A program made the translations under genes and the position numbers. Source: Dolomedes plantarius (Eukaryota; Arthropoda; Arachnida; Araneae; Dolomedidae). From it: DNA of 64,000 nt. The notes beneath the pieces were generated by a model that saw only the letters and a list, made by a program, of their open reading frames with translations, did not search any database and had not been told where the DNA came from. Of this stretch, positions 11,732 to 26,541 are shown piece after piece. Each line of letters begins with the position of its first letter. Within the stretch, counting starts at the first letter, position 1. The stretch is taken from the NCBI GenBank assembly GCA_907164885.2, contig OU015491.1, forward strand, positions 113,443,694 through 113,507,693, in the 5' to 3' direction.

Positions 11732-12405
11732 AATTACTGCTTCTAAAGTACACCTTTTTATGACATTATGCCTTGAAATGAACCATTTAAAGGAAGTCAA
11801 TCGAACAAAACATTGTTTAACTGTAGCAGTATATCGTTCGAATAAAATACAATGAATAATTTTAAACATCTTAATTCCCTTTTTAATCCTAAATACTCAT
11901 GCAATTTCTCCTTATAGTAAGTTTAACTTGGACTGCTTCATACTCTCGCATTTAGATCTATTTATTTAAAGCAAGGGCGCTACTGAGAAACGTAAGACGC
12001 TGGAAAAACTTCAATGCTACCATTCCGAGTATTTGACTTTGATGCTTTAAACAAAGAATATTGACATCTCTCCAAGTTGCAAAGAATTTAATGCAAATAC
12101 ACGTGTTCCCTAATGATTTCATCTCGAGCAATTTGCCAGCGTCAACATGCTTTACTTTAAACTGTATTTCATGGGACAACTTTGAGCCTGGAAATCTAGA
12201 AACCAAAGGTACGTTTTCTCCAAATCTTTGTTTGCAAAACGCCGTTCTTCGAAATAATTAAAAGACATTTGTGGAGAGAATTAATAACCACAGAGGGGTT
12301 ACCAAAGTTTTGCAGCAACAGGTAAAAAATAGCTGTAACTTTAAATATTCTGTATTCTCGTATTTTAAAATATTTAATGGACAAAATATCAAATGTCATT
12401 GTGTG

Positions 12406-12407
<2 letters not shown>
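11732..12407. repeat. about 700 bp repeat, copy 2
   Basis: Direct tandem neighbour of copy 1, with the same ordered landmarks at 11777, about 11998 and about 12110. Its AT-rich end has been replaced by a TA microsatellite that starts the 7.6 kb chain of inserted elements. Confidence 0.9.
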
Positions 12408-12484
<77 letters not shown>

Positions 12485-12489
12485 TATAT
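12408..12489. repeat. (TA)n microsatellite
   Basis: Pure TA repeat joining repeat copy 2 to the MITE at 12490. Confidence 0.95.
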
Positions 12490-13928
<1,439 letters not shown>

Positions 13929-16315
13929 CTAGGGTGGTGCGAATAAAATTATTTTTTTATAATCAATTTCTAATAGCTCGGAAAACTTGCGCATTGGCAT
14001 CCTAATAACGGTGAAAATAATATAAAAAAATATAAATTTGTTTTGAAATCGCGCAACAGCCCTAAAATTTAGAAAACATGAAAAAAATCTGTACATCTTA
14101 AAGACGTATAAATTTTCTTTAATAGTTTACTTTATTTCTAATAGTGTAAAAACTACTCTTTGTAGTTACCTAAACGCGTGAAAAATACTTTTGGACACAT
14201 TGGCGTTCATTTGAATTCGCGCAAAAAGCCTTAAATTACCATTTATTTTTGTAAAAACCTAATATTGCAGCTCTTCGCCCATTTCAGCGTGTTTTTCCTC
14301 TATGAGTTTGGTATTGCCTTCTACATCGCAAATGCGTTCAAAGTTGTCGTATACTTCCTTGTTAAGTGATAGGTACGGTCTTTATTACAGGGCCACAGCA
14401 GCAATAGTTCCTGGTGTCCTGCATGATCTTGGAATGATCTCTGATTCAGATATGTCATGAGTGATTGGCAAAAGTAAGATTAGACGGGAAAAAGTGAAGA
14501 TTCGAAAAGCAATAAAGGAATAAGAGCATCAGCTAAAAGAATTAAATGGAATCTACTTCGAGGTAGAAAAGATAATATATTTACAAAAGAAAAAATAGGA
14601 GCTAAAATGTACCGCAGAATAAGAAAAGAACATATTAGCGTGATTAGTGAGCCTGGTGGCCAATACATTGGCCATGTTACACCAAAAACAGCAACTGGTA
14701 ATGATATTGCCGAAAGCATTTTCGACTACATGAAAAAAAAAGATTTTGACATGGGTCAGTGGTATCCATCGGATGTGATGGGGCAGTCACAAACACTGGT
14801 AGGAAAAGTGGTGTTGTACAGAACATTGAAGTTTGGTGTCATCGACCACTGCAGTGGTTTATTTGTTTGCTTCACTTTAATGAGCTGCCTTATAAACATT
14901 TGTTTGAGCACTTAGACGATACAACAACTGGGCCAGCGTCATTCAGTGGTCCAATTGGCAAGCAACAGCTTAATTGTGAGAAAAATCCTTTTGTTGATTT
15001 TGTGCCGATTCAATCTGAAGTTGTTATCACATTAAATAAAATTGATCTCAGTAAAAATCAGCAGTATCGTCTAGACATTGTTAAGGTAGTCATCACAGGA
15101 CTTTGTGATCCAGAATTAGCTGTTGAAGATCCTGGACCCCACAGCCATTCCCGATGGTTAACCTCTGTTAATCGGGTATTAAGACTTTATGTTTCCCAAA
15201 TTAGTCCGACAAGAGAAATGAAGACACTTTTAAATTACATTGTAAAGACCTATGCTCCTATTTAGTTTGATATTAAGATGCATTACACTGTGAAAGACGG
15301 TCCGAAGTACATACTAAAGGTCATTCAAACAACAAGAAATTTCCCGGACAACATAAAAGAAATCATCGATCCGGTCATTCAGAGAAACTCGTTCTTTTGC
15401 CATCCAGAGAATATGATGTTGGCGATATTGGACGAGAGACAACACATTCGAGAATTAGGCTACAGGAGGATACTGAAAGCCAGAAATGAGCTGCCTATAG
15501 TAGATCACATTAGAGCCATCAAGCTTCCTTTAATTAATTTTCAAGCCTCAGACTATACTGAACTTATTTATTGGAGAAAGTGTAAGATGACACCACTTCT
15601 ATTGTTGTCAAATATGGCAACAGAACACATTTCAACTTTATTGAAAGACAAAGCCCAGCCGGAATTCGAGTATCTGAAATTTCCATGCCACACTCGGTCG
15701 GGAGAGAGATGTGTGAAACTTGTTACAGAGGCCGCTGGAAAAGTTAGCGGGCATGAAAACCGAGAATGCTTTATTCGGACCACTTCAGGATCAAGGTTTT
15801 TAATGCCAAAATTTGATACGAAGTCAGAATTTTAAAGGACTTCAGTGTAAGTAACCACACTCAAATTGGTTAGTTGGTTGGGTAGGGTGTGGTTGGGACT
15901 CGACTTACAGACAACTCAACATGTTCAGTCATGGGTCATTTCAGCATAAAGGAAAAACATGCTGAAATGAGCGAAGAGATGAAACATGAGGTTTTTACAA
16001 AAATAATGGTATTTTAAGGCTTTTTGCGATAATTCAAATGAACGGCAATGTGTCCAAAAGTATATTTCACGCATTTAGGTAACTATAAAGAATAGTTTTT
16101 ACATTAATAGAAATAAAGTAAACTATTTAAAAAAATTTATGTCTTTAAAAAGTGCAGATATTTCTCATTTTTTTCTAAACTTTAGGGCTCTTGCGCGATT
16201 TTAAATCCAATTTATTTTTTTATATTATTTTTCCCGTTATTAGGATGCCAATGCGTAAGTTTTTCGTGCTATTAGAAATTTATTATAAAAAAAATATTTT
16301 TTTTCGCCCTACCTA
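13929..16315 (+). mobile_element. 2.4 kb DNA transposon with about 330 bp TIRs
   Basis: The two ends are long inverted repeats, about 13930-14265 and 15985-16315. Shared blocks read inward are TTTCTAATAGC.CG.AAAAC, GCATTGGCATCCTAATAACG, ATCGCGCAA.AGCCCTAAA and ACTTTTGGACACATTG.CGTT, with identity around 85-90% by eye. The interior encodes one transposase-like protein on the plus strand. TA microsatellites flank both sides, so a target duplication cannot be read; a TA or longer AT duplication is possible. I cannot match the tips (TAGGGTGGTGCG / TAGGTAGGGCG) to a named superfamily. Confidence 0.85.
14378..15838 (+). pseudogene. Transposase-like protein of unplaced family
   Basis: Interrupted frame of about 480 codons filling the space between the long TIRs. 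It begins near ERYGLYYRATAAIVPGVLHD. A readable segment follows with KEHISVISEPGGQYIGHVTP, then, after a one-base shift near 14755, VSIGCDGAVTNTG, RPLQWFICLLHFNELPYKHL, TTTGPASFSGPIGK, SHSRWLTSVNRVLRLYVSQ and, after one TAG at 15263 (probably a former Trp codon), DPVIQRNSFFCHPENMML, IRELGYRRILKARNE, FPCHTRSGERCVKLVTEAAG and FIRTTSGSRFLMPKFDTKSE before a TAA. The frame from 14759 to 15835 has only that single stop, so the copy is fairly young. Such proteins turn up in many arthropod gene sets as uncharacterised proteins (from memory). The CDG and NELP motifs recall an RNase H-fold transposase core, but the catalytic triad is inference. Other stops and a frameshift lie before 14600. Confidence 0.7.
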
Positions 16316-17722
<1,407 letters not shown>

Positions 17723-17732
17723 TATATATATA

Positions 17733-18528
17733 CCGGATGAGTCATAAATTCGTGCAAAGTTAAAAAACTCATAATATAAGAAGTAATGCTTGAAAAAATT
17801 TTCTGTTTGCACCAATACGATCAAAGGGACATTGGATTTTTTTCCATGTAAAAAAAAAAAAGTTTCTAAAAGCAACCGAAAGAGGGCGCTCACACGTCAT
17901 ACTGAGACGTTTTACGCAAATCTGTCAAATTCAAGCAGGAAATCAAACAGATCACAATAACACGAGCCTGTGCATTTAATTTAATGTAACAGATGTTCAA
18001 CATTACTACCAGTACAAGGTAATAGGCAAGTGAGGATCGTCAATAAGCCCATTGCAGCGGATTCTAGCATCGATGGCAGCGTCTGTCGAGTGACATTTTA
18101 CAGTTCCTCCAAGTGGTTGGGGAGCCCCGGTAGACATGAGACTTTAAGTATCCCCCAAACAAAAAAATTGCCGGGTCAAGTTTGATGATCGTGAGGGCCA
18201 CTGAACCTTACAACTGCGACTTATAGAACTCAGTCTTCAGTGAAAAATTCCAACAGGAACGTCTTGATATCACATGAAATGTGGGGCGGGGCACCATCCT
18301 GCATGGAGGTGAGAACAGGTAACGCATGTCTTTCTTGCAATGCAGCCTTAACGTGGTCATACAAAAGCACCCTCTTTCGGTTACTTTTAGATACTTTTTT
18401 CCTTTTTTACATGGAAAAAAAATCCAATGTCCCTCTGATCCTATTCTCGCAAATAGAAAATTTTTCCGAGCAGTATTTCTTTTATTACGAAATTTTGAAC
18501 TTTGCACGAATTTATGACGCACCCGGCA
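17733..18528 (-). mobile_element. Second long-TIR mariner-like element
   Basis: About 796 bp with inverted repeats of about 155 bp (17733-17890 and 18375-18528). Shared blocks are TCATAAATTCGTGCAAAGTT, GGGACATTGGATTTTTTTCC and AACCGAAAGAGGG. It sits 10 bp from the preceding element, separated only by TATATATA. On the minus strand the interior (about 18000-18310) retains a degraded transposase: QDGAPPHIS around the second catalytic Asp, TEDRVISR and VQWPSRSSNLT, where the third catalytic motif is lost. Not autonomous. Confidence 0.75.
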
Positions 18529-18533
18529 TATAC

Positions 18534-18606
<73 letters not shown>
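18529..18606. repeat. (CATA)n(TA)n tract
   Basis: CATA repeats passing into TA repeats, separating two elements and supplying the TA at 18605-18606. Confidence 0.93.
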
Positions 18607-18611
<5 letters not shown>

Positions 18612-19960
18612 CGCCAGAATGGATGATTCACCACAAAAAACTGTGATGTTTATGAATGCACAAGAATAATTGCATTTAAATAAGTATTTATTTTATGGGA
18701 ATTATTAATTTTAGTTATATAAGCACAGTATACATACATAATTGAGAAAGGGTTCAATATTTGGTGTGGAAACCTTTTTTTCCCAATACAGCTTGGATAC
18801 GATCAGGCATGGAAATACATAATTTTTCGCAATAGTCTGGTGTAATTCCTGTAATCCACACTTGTTTTATAGTTTCTCTTAAGTCCGAAAGTGAAGTGGG
18901 GTTGCGCTCAGCAACTTTGCGCTTTAAAATTACCCAATAGTTCTCGATTGGGTTTAGATCAGGGGAATTTCCGGGACACGGCCCAAGGACCTGAAACCCC
19001 TGCTTTGCAATCCATGTCTTAACAGCTTTAGTCTGGTGGCAAGGAGCTCCATCATGTTGGAAGTGTGTGCACTGGTTGATATTCATAAACGGTGGTAACT
19101 TCTCTTTTAGCACATCAAGATAAACAGTTCCATTAATTGATGTGTCTTCAGGCATGAACCACAATCCACATCTTTCTTTGGCACAAATGGCTCCCCAGAC
19201 CATGAGTTTTGCAGCATGCTTCACGGTGGGAATAATGTAGCGTTGACAGTCTCTTTTATTGTAGGCCGTCGTATGTTTCTACAAAATGCATAAAACTGCG
19301 ATACTTGAGTCTTGTCTGAAAACATCACGTTTCCATTGCTCCACAGTCCAATCCTGATACTTTTTTACAAAATGTCAGTCGGTCAGCAATGTTTTTGGGA
19401 GACAATTTAGAATTCTTAGCAGGCTTGTAGGACTTTAAATTGGCATTGAATAGCCTCCTGCGGATTGTCCTTTGGCTAGGACAAGACTAGATATTAACAT
19501 CTTTCGGTAAACCAGCTTGGATTGCTTTCGCTGATTTTCTGGGTGACTTCTTCGCTGCCAAAATTATGGACTCATCCATGCGCTTGCTTGTGCTCTTGGG
19601 ACGACCTTTTGGCTTTGAATATCCATAATTTCCGGTTGTTTTGAAATTACTTATAGACCTGGAAACTGTCTTTTGTGCTAATTGTTATCTGGCAGCAATT
19701 TCCAGAGTACTATAACCTTCTTCTCTCAGAATATTTATTTGTGCATGCATTTCACGTGAAATTCTTTTACCAGGCATTTTTATATTATTTCACCCTTCTG
19801 CAAAAATTTGTACGTCAACACACGGCGAACACAACTAATGAACTAACGAAATGCCAAGCAAGAACACCTGCACTTTGGCAGACAGCCAAAACGAAAATCT
19901 GGCGCCAATACGTCACTATGAAAGGGAAAAAACAAATGAGTCATCCATTCTGGCCAGTAC
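18607..19960 (-). mobile_element. Tc1-type element, 1,354 bp (DD35E), broken
   Basis: The ends are inverted repeats GTACT(C/G)GCCAGAATGGATGA..C, with two mismatches in about 25 bp, and TA microsatellites lie on both sides. Transposase is on the minus strand and interrupted. It is the fourth element in the chain between 700 bp repeat copies 2 and 3. Confidence 0.9.
18754..19777 (-). pseudogene. Tc1-family transposase pseudogene, DD35E
   Basis: The minus-strand start codon is probably the ATG at 19777 (MPGKRISREMHAQINILREE). The N-terminal helix-turn-helix region carries a TAA (about codon 31), and a second stop lies after LPKDVNI. The GRPR-like motif is KPKGRPKSTS. The first catalytic Asp region is scrambled by a frameshift near 19310 (FRQD in place of the usual FSDE). 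From 19224 down the frame is clean for 156 codons: KLMVWGAICAK, FQHDGAPCH (second Asp) and GNSPDLNPIENYW (Glu), ending DRIQAVLGKKGFHTKY. There are 35 residues between the second Asp and the Glu by direct count, so it belongs to a DD35E-type group and not the DD36E group of the 6428 element. Confidence 0.88.
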
Positions 19961-19997
19961 TATATATATATATAATATTATATATATATATATATAA
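19961..19997. repeat. (TA)n tract
   Basis: Short TA repeat with TAATATTA interruption, joining the Tc1 end to 700 bp repeat copy 3. Confidence 0.9.
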
Positions 19998-20640
19998 ATT
20001 ATGCCATGAAAATGAACCATTGAAATAAATTAAGTGGAACGAAACATTGTTTAACGGCAGCAGTGTATTGTTAGAACAAAATACAATATGTTATTTTAAG
20101 CATCTTAATTCCCTTTTCAATCCTAACTACTTACGTAATTTCTTACTTCAAAGTAAGTTTTATTTGTATTATTTACACTCTCGCATTAAGAATTATTTAT
20201 TTAAAGCAGGAGCGCTACTGACAAACGTCAGACACTGGAAAAACTTCAATATAACCAGTTCGAGTATTTGACTTTGATGCTTAAACAAAGCATATTGACA
20301 TCTCTCCAAGTTCCAATGAATTTTCTGCAAATACACGTGTTCCCTAATGATTTCATCTCGAGCAATTTGGTGCGTCAGATTGCTTTACTTTAAAGCTTCA
20401 TTCCCGGGGACTACTTTGAGACTCGAAATCTGAAGACAAAAGATGCGTTTTCTCCGAAGCTTTATTTGCAAAACACTCCTCTTGGAAATAATTAAAAGAC
20501 ATTTGTTGAGAGGATCAATAATCGTGGAGTGTTTTACAAAGTTTTGCAGCACGATTAAAAAAAATAGCTGCTTCTTTAAATATCCTCTTGTTTTAAATAT
20601 TTAATCGTCAAAATATCAAATGCAGTTGTGTATATACAAA
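19998..20640. repeat. about 700 bp repeat, copy 3
   Basis: Same ordered landmarks as copies 1 and 2 (AATGAACCATT at 20011, ACACTGGAAAAACTTC, TATTTGACTTTGATGCTTAA, CCTAATGATTTCATCTCGAG) and the same orientation. It starts where copy 2 stopped, so the 7.6 kb between 12408 and 19997 reads as inserted DNA within a former tandem array. Confidence 0.9.
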
Positions 20641-21573
20641 AATTTATAGATTACTCGGAGTGGGAATCCTGTCTAAATTTTCAGGGGCTGGAAATTTTCC
20701 TGATTCAATTTAAAAAAGGTTTTTGATGTTTCGATGTATTGAGAAGTAACACATAAAAGTGATCTGTAAATATTTTCCCATAGAATAATTGGAATGACAT
20801 ATATTGATAAGAGTCTAAATAACTTGAATCTAGTTCAAGTATATTTTATTCAAGTAAAGAACGGAAATGAAATGCAAACCATCATTTTTTTTTTGTATAA
20901 CACGCTGTAAATTTTCATATACATCTAGCAAAATAATTTCACGTTTCATTCCGTTAAAATTTCGCTTATCAAATAATAGATGTCTTAATTGGAAAACCTC
21001 AACAGGGGCATTGTCAGGCAAAAAAAAATCATGTTTTTATTTAAACACACAAATCGTTTAATTTTTTCAAATCTTAGAACCATTTCTTATACAGTGGGAT
21101 ACTATTTTTTTAGACTAGAGAACCAAATTTTTAATTTGATCATCATTAAATGCTGTTGGAATGAAAAGTAAAATTATTCCACTAGGATTTTCACAAAATC
21201 ATGAATACTTTCATCAAGATCGACACTGTGCGAAAAAAGATTCTATAAATAAATCACTGAAGTGACAAAATTGATAAAATTAGTGACTAAATTTAGTAAC
21301 AACTCATCTAAGTAAGTAGAACTTAATGATTTATGTTTTATTGTTCTCAGATCATTATCTTAGAAAACTTTTAGCAAAAATTTCGTAAAATGACATAATA
21401 ATAAAACTTTTGAAAAACAACTTTTTCCCAGAGTGCAATTCTGACAGAATAGTTAATGCCCAAATTGAGAATATCTAATTTAACCTTTACATATTTGTTA
21501 CTGTTAACGTTTCAATCCAAATTATACATTGTGTAAGTAATTAAACATCTATGTAGGTAAATGAACATATCTG

Positions 21574-21576
<3 letters not shown>
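20641..21576. other. AT-rich DNA, no gene recognised
   Basis: Only short chance frames; no repeats or RNA-gene signals seen. Confidence 0.5.
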
Positions 21577-21626
<50 letters not shown>

Positions 21627-21635
21627 TATATATAT

Positions 21636-21690
<55 letters not shown>
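21577..21690. repeat. (TA)n tract, left flank of LTR element
   Basis: TA repeat with two GATA interruptions, directly abutting the 5' LTR. Confidence 0.95.
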
Positions 21691-21694
<4 letters not shown>

Positions 21695-22238
21695 ACATTA
21701 TAAGTTGAATCTCGTCTATTTCTATAATTCGGGTCCCACATCTGTTAAGAGAGGACCCTTCCTCTCTTAAATAGCCCACCCAAAAGCAAGTGAACATCTG
21801 CAAATTCCAGTGGGGAAAATAACACAATAAATTCTTTTCAGTTGATAGGATTATTAGCCATGCCGCCCAGAAGGAGTATCCAAACCCCGTCTCTAGTCAT
21901 CTAAAATCCGCAGTTCACAATATCTCAGAGATAATGGCTGCAGGTGCCAGAGATAAAGGATCAAAAGTGTCAAACAATATCATAAAGATAAAGCGCACCC
22001 AATGTGCTTCTTATAGTAGTATACCACCCACGAAAAACATCTGTGTTCATGTAAACAGTCGCTGACTTTGGTACAGACCCTGACTAAGAGAGCAGGCAGT
22101 CTGCGATTGTCTGTCTTTGTAAGCACTTGTATGTTCAGCGTCATGCTAGAAAGGCGCTCTGATATCCGTTCCCAACTACTGTGAAATAAAGAACTGCAAT
22201 TTTATAGAACTCTGCCTCGTCTTGCTTACTGTGTGTGT
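21691..22238 (+). repeat. 5' LTR
   Basis: Starts TGTGACATTATAAG. It contains a TATA-like TTAAATAG near 21767 and an AATAAA polyadenylation signal at 22185-22190 followed by a GT-rich stretch. Similarity to the 3' LTR ends abruptly after GTGTGTGT at 22238. The last roughly 26 bases of the 3' LTR have no clean counterpart here, so the true 5' LTR end could be as late as about 22266. Confidence 0.85.
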
Positions 22239-24522
22239 ATTTGTGATCACGTTGAGTGAAGTGCATAGTAACCAACTATGGTGTTTGGAGAATCCGGGAC
22301 ACAGTGATTATAATGGACAATTCATAAAAAACAGTGTTACCGCTAACAGTGCAACAAACGCAAGGTAAGATTGTTATTGATAAAACTATCAGTGTATAAG
22401 CTACTATAGGTTTTCTAACTAGAACTATTAATGTGTATGTTATACAGTAGATACCCATTATTATATTTACCACATATGAAGCTATTTAACCTGAACATTA
22501 AATTAAGTGATTGTAGTGTCATCTTTACGTCTGTTGGATTCCGTTAGCAGTATGCTTTATTATTATTATTAACTTAAATTTGTGAGTAGAGGTTGATTCA
22601 ATACTTTTAATATCTGTAATTAGTAATTGCGTAGTGTATTGGTATATAATTTTTAATTGGTATTTTGTTAATTTGAATTAGGTGTCACGTGTATTGATAT
22701 GTAGGTCGAGTAAAATGATAAATGAATATTCTGATGATAATAACTGTGCTAAATTATATTATGGTCGTATTCAAAATAACTGTGATGATATAATGCTAAC
22801 GAATGGCAATGGAGAACACGAGCATCCAAAAACGTCTATGCAAATCAGGAATACACTTGATTTGACTGAAGACTATAAGACTCAGAATGCCATTCAGGAT
22901 AAATTACCTGAATTTGCGAACATGAGTCTACCGTCGGAGCTCATTCCTCTATTGTCATCGTTTATTGGTATATTTGCTTAAAAGTAAATATGGTATTGGG
23001 AGAGTGAATATGGAACCTGCTAAAAATTTTTAAGACGTCAGAATTACGTGTAGCATTGAGGCCTTATAGAGCGTGCTAGGAGTAAAAGTTGAACCCTGAA
23101 CCCCAACAGAAGTAGGTCAAACGACGAGTAGTGTTTTAGAGGGGGAGGAAAGAGCGAGTCCCCGATTCCTTTGAGTGTGTAAAAAGAGACGAATAATAAG
23201 TTACCTTAACCAAACTAGCTGAAGTTGTCAGAATTATTTTATTATTTTTTAATTATGAAGTTAAGGGAAAAAATGGAAGGAGGAAATTTGTACCTTTCAG
23301 TAGAATCTTAAATTCATTTAAATAGGACAGGCTTATTCAAAGACAAGCTATCATGAGAAATTAGTACTCTGATTAGCAGATGTCATCATAAGTCAGAACA
23401 CTACAGTTAGGTTAGAAGGATAAGGTAATGCAGAAATTGAGCTTGAGAGAGATGAGTACTAGAAGGGTAAAAGGATTAATTTTCGCTCAATGTAGAGATC
23501 TGGGAGAGTATAGGAAAGAGATCTTGAGATTAAGAAAAATAGAAGTTATTCCCCTGTATTAAAGAATATAGTGAATTAAAAAACATGAGAGAATTTAAGT
23601 GGAATGAAAGAGATGAATAATCTAATAATTGTAAAAAGCATTGTGTTCATATGATATATTTGTGTCTTAGTAAGGATTTTATTATATTATATCACCTGTT
23701 ATTTCTTTTTCATTATTACGCACTATTATCATATTATCTATTTTATGATCATACTGGCATTATTGTAATTGTATAAATAGTAATTATTATCTGAGTAAAC
23801 CAGTGCTCTAGAAGTGTAAATAGTATTGAGTTATATTTTTCTGAATTGAACTAATTTAGTGCGTGATTGTCAATATGTTTTCCTATTTAATTAATGTTGA
23901 GTTACGTTTACCTGAATTGAAGTATTTAATGTATCATTTCTGTGTATTGATTTAGCATTGATTTACAAGTATCAGAATTGAATTGTTTTTGTGTATGATT
24001 TCATGTAGATTACTATTGAATTAGAACTGCTTTTCGGTATAATGTATCTGCATGGAGATTCAATTAAGCCATATCCATTACCATTTCTATGTTATTCTTT
24101 TCATGGCTATACTAGTATATTATCTTATTACATATTTTATTATCCCACTAATATTGTTATAATTATGTACTTTTAATTACTATTAGACTATTGTTGTAAT
24201 TGTGCACCTATTAATTTGAGGCCGAGTAATTGTATTGTTATGGTATTGAACACGATGACTGGAGATGGAGGAATTTAGATAGGTGGAGAACTTCTCCAGA
24301 GATACGGAAAGATTTATAATTCCAGCTAACGTATGTCGATATAAAGAGCTTGATACTGCAGATCAAGAGTTTTATATCGATTATGACTTAACTTAAAAAT
24401 TGAAGTAGTAAAACTTATAATGTTGTTCTTGCAGAGTGAATTAGGTGAGGTCCCAACATACTCACACTCAGGTGTCTCTCACCCTATGCAGGCATAGGAT
24501 GATAGCCTCTTGGGAGGGGGGA
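22239..24522 (+). other. Internal region of LTR element, non-coding
   Basis: Holds the putative primer-binding site at 22279 and one 99-codon frame at 22682-22981 (no recognised domain; its end LPSELIPLLSSFIGIFA is not diagnostic). Near 23820-24010 are three degenerate copies of a roughly 65 bp unit around TTGA.TTA...GAATTGAA. The region ends in the polypurine tract. Confidence 0.7.
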
Positions 24523-25116
24523 TGTGACATTATAAGTTGAATCTTGACATTATAAGTTGAATCTCGTCTATTTCTATAATTCGGGTCCCACATCTGTTAA
24601 GAGAGGACCCTTCCTCTCTTAAATAGCCCACCCAAAAGCAAGTGAACATCTGCAAATTCCAGTGGGGAAAATAACACAATAAATTCTTTTCAGTTGATAG
24701 GATTATTAGCCATGCCGCCCAGAAGGAGTATCCAAACCCCGTCTCTAGTCATCTAAAATCCGCAGTTCACAATATCTCAGAGATAATGGCTGCAGGTGCC
24801 AGAGATAAAGGATCAAAAGTGTCAAACAATATCATAAAGATAAAGCGCACCCAATGTGCTTCTTATAGTAGTATACCACCCACGAAAAACATCTGTGTTC
24901 ATGTAAACAGTCGCTGACTTTGGTACAGACCCTGACTAAGAGAGCAGGCAGTCTGCGATTGTCTGTCTTTGTAAGCACTTGTATGTTCAGCGTCATGCTA
25001 GAAGGGCGCTCTGATATCCGTTCCCAACTACTGTGAAATAAAGAACTGCAATTTTATAGAACTCTGCCTCGTCTTGCTTACTGTGTGTGTTATGGAATCA
25101 GGGGTGAAATGTCACA
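24523..25116 (+). repeat. 3' LTR
   Basis: Starts TGTGAC and ends GTCACA, giving the short terminal inverted repeat typical of LTRs. It has a 20 bp tandem duplication at its start (TGACATTATAAGTTGAATCT twice) that the 5' LTR lacks. Otherwise it matches the 5' LTR with one substitution (GAAGGGCGC versus GAAAGGCGC). Confidence 0.9.
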
Positions 25117-25150
25117 TATATATATATATGCATATATATATATATATATA

Positions 25151-25240
<90 letters not shown>
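25117..25240. repeat. (TA)n tract, right flank of LTR element
   Basis: TA repeat with a few TGCA interruptions, directly abutting the 3' LTR end. Confidence 0.95.
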
Positions 25241-25242
<2 letters not shown>

Positions 25243-26470
25243 TTTTAGATTTGCGTTTCAAGTACCTAAACAAAGCTAGTCTGAAAATCCTATCTCATAT
25301 AAAACGAACTACTCTCCTAATATTTTATATTCATCCGAGTTATCCAGCACTTTGTCAGCCCATGAATAGGATCGTACTGGGGAAATCCCTCTATCCTATT
25401 TATCAGTCGCGATGGTACAGGAAAACAAATTCTATGCGTAGAGAGTCGAGGGAAATGGATGTAGGGATATTCGTTGCTAAAACTCAAGCATGTCATGCTA
25501 AAATAAAATACATGTGTCCTCTAAAACAGAATGTTTTACTCTGGTGTATATCCGAGAAATAAAATATTTTTTCTAGGGTTTCTGAATGACATTTCTAGAC
25601 TATCGGTCTTACTCAGCAAATTACCCATCAAAACGATTTGAAAAGAAGTTATTATTTGAAATAAACATGCAGTCTGCAGGAAAAACTTGGTCGTTTTTAT
25701 TTACGTATTTCTCTTTATTACACTATATATGTATGTGTTTATGTATATATATATATATATTAGAGATTGGATTGGATGATGTGTGTGTATCTTGCAAATA
25801 ATTAGCATTTACTGTGGTTAGATTCAACCTCTAATAAAACACACCAATGATAACTGAAATAATATTTTTTTTAATTGATAATTTTTAAAATAATGTGCTT
25901 AGAATAACATTACTTTCGAGAATCTTACATATCTATTGATCAAACGTCATAGATATATTAAATAAATTATTTGCATTTCTAGGGGTTCAGTAAAACCAGC
26001 AAAAAAATAAATTTATCATAATTTTATTTTTTTCTCCAAGTTTGATTTTAACTGTACCGAAACAGCTTTTTTATGAGCATACATTAATTTTGAACTCAAT
26101 AAAAATTATAAAGCATTATACTTTTTCACATTGGGAACATTATATGGGAATAAGAATACGAATTTCTTTGATATGTCTTTAAGTCAATATTTTAGTTTAG
26201 GTGCCTTTTCTTAAAAGAAGTCAGCTTCCTTTCGAGAATCAGTTGTGCTCAAACTGCGGGGTTGCGAAAAAAATTTGAGAGCTCGCATAAAGTCTGAAGT
26301 AAATGTATGTCATATTGAATTATGAAATTCAAAAACATACTTTAAACTTTCTATAACTACATATTTTTATTATTTTTATTTGTTAATAATATATGATATT
26401 ACATTGATAGATAAGGTGTCAAAGAGTTTTGCAATAAAATCTCCTTTAGCAAAAGCCTAATCGAAGCAAA
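25241..26470. other. AT-rich DNA, no gene recognised
   Basis: A frame running out of the microsatellite to 25562 has no recognisable domain. A short TA run lies at 25744-25761. Confidence 0.5.
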
Positions 26471-26541
26471 GCCTAAAGGGAATCGAACCCGCGCGCCTGG
26501 GGTGACAGGTTGATGCCTTAATCACTTAGCCACGGTGCGAC
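26471..26541 (-). repeat. tRNA-derived SINE head or pseudo-tRNA
   Basis: On the minus strand it reads GTCGCACCGTGGCTAAGTGA, then TTAAGGC, and later CGCGGGTTCGATTCCCTTTA. This has an RNA polymerase III A box (TGGCTAAGTG) and a perfect B box (GGTTCGATTCC) at tRNA spacing. The acceptor ends do not pair (GTCGCAC against TTTAGGC) and the anticodon loop is six bases, so a working tRNA is unlikely. Confidence 0.65.

Larger units (their letters stand above)
21691..25116 (+). mobile_element. Non-autonomous LTR retrotransposon
   Basis: A 3.4 kb element bounded by two direct LTRs that differ by only one substitution and one 20 bp duplication over about 548 aligned bases, so it is a recent insertion. 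A purine-rich tract (GGGAGGGGGGA, about 24512-24522) sits immediately before the 3' LTR, as expected for plus-strand priming. A candidate primer-binding site (TGGTGTTTGGAG at 22279) lies downstream of the 5' LTR. The 2.2 kb interior has no gag, protease, reverse transcriptase or integrase, so mobility must come in trans. Both flanks are TA microsatellite, hiding the target duplication. The parental family is not identifiable from non-coding sequence. Confidence 0.9.

Noticed and set aside
22682..22981. 99-codon frame inside the LTR element as a gag gene
   Set aside because: No zinc knuckle or capsid-like motif; length and position fit a chance frame.
26471..26541. Functional tRNA gene on the minus strand
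   Set aside because: A and B boxes are good, but the acceptor arms do not pair and the anticodon loop has six bases. A SINE head or pseudo-tRNA is more likely.
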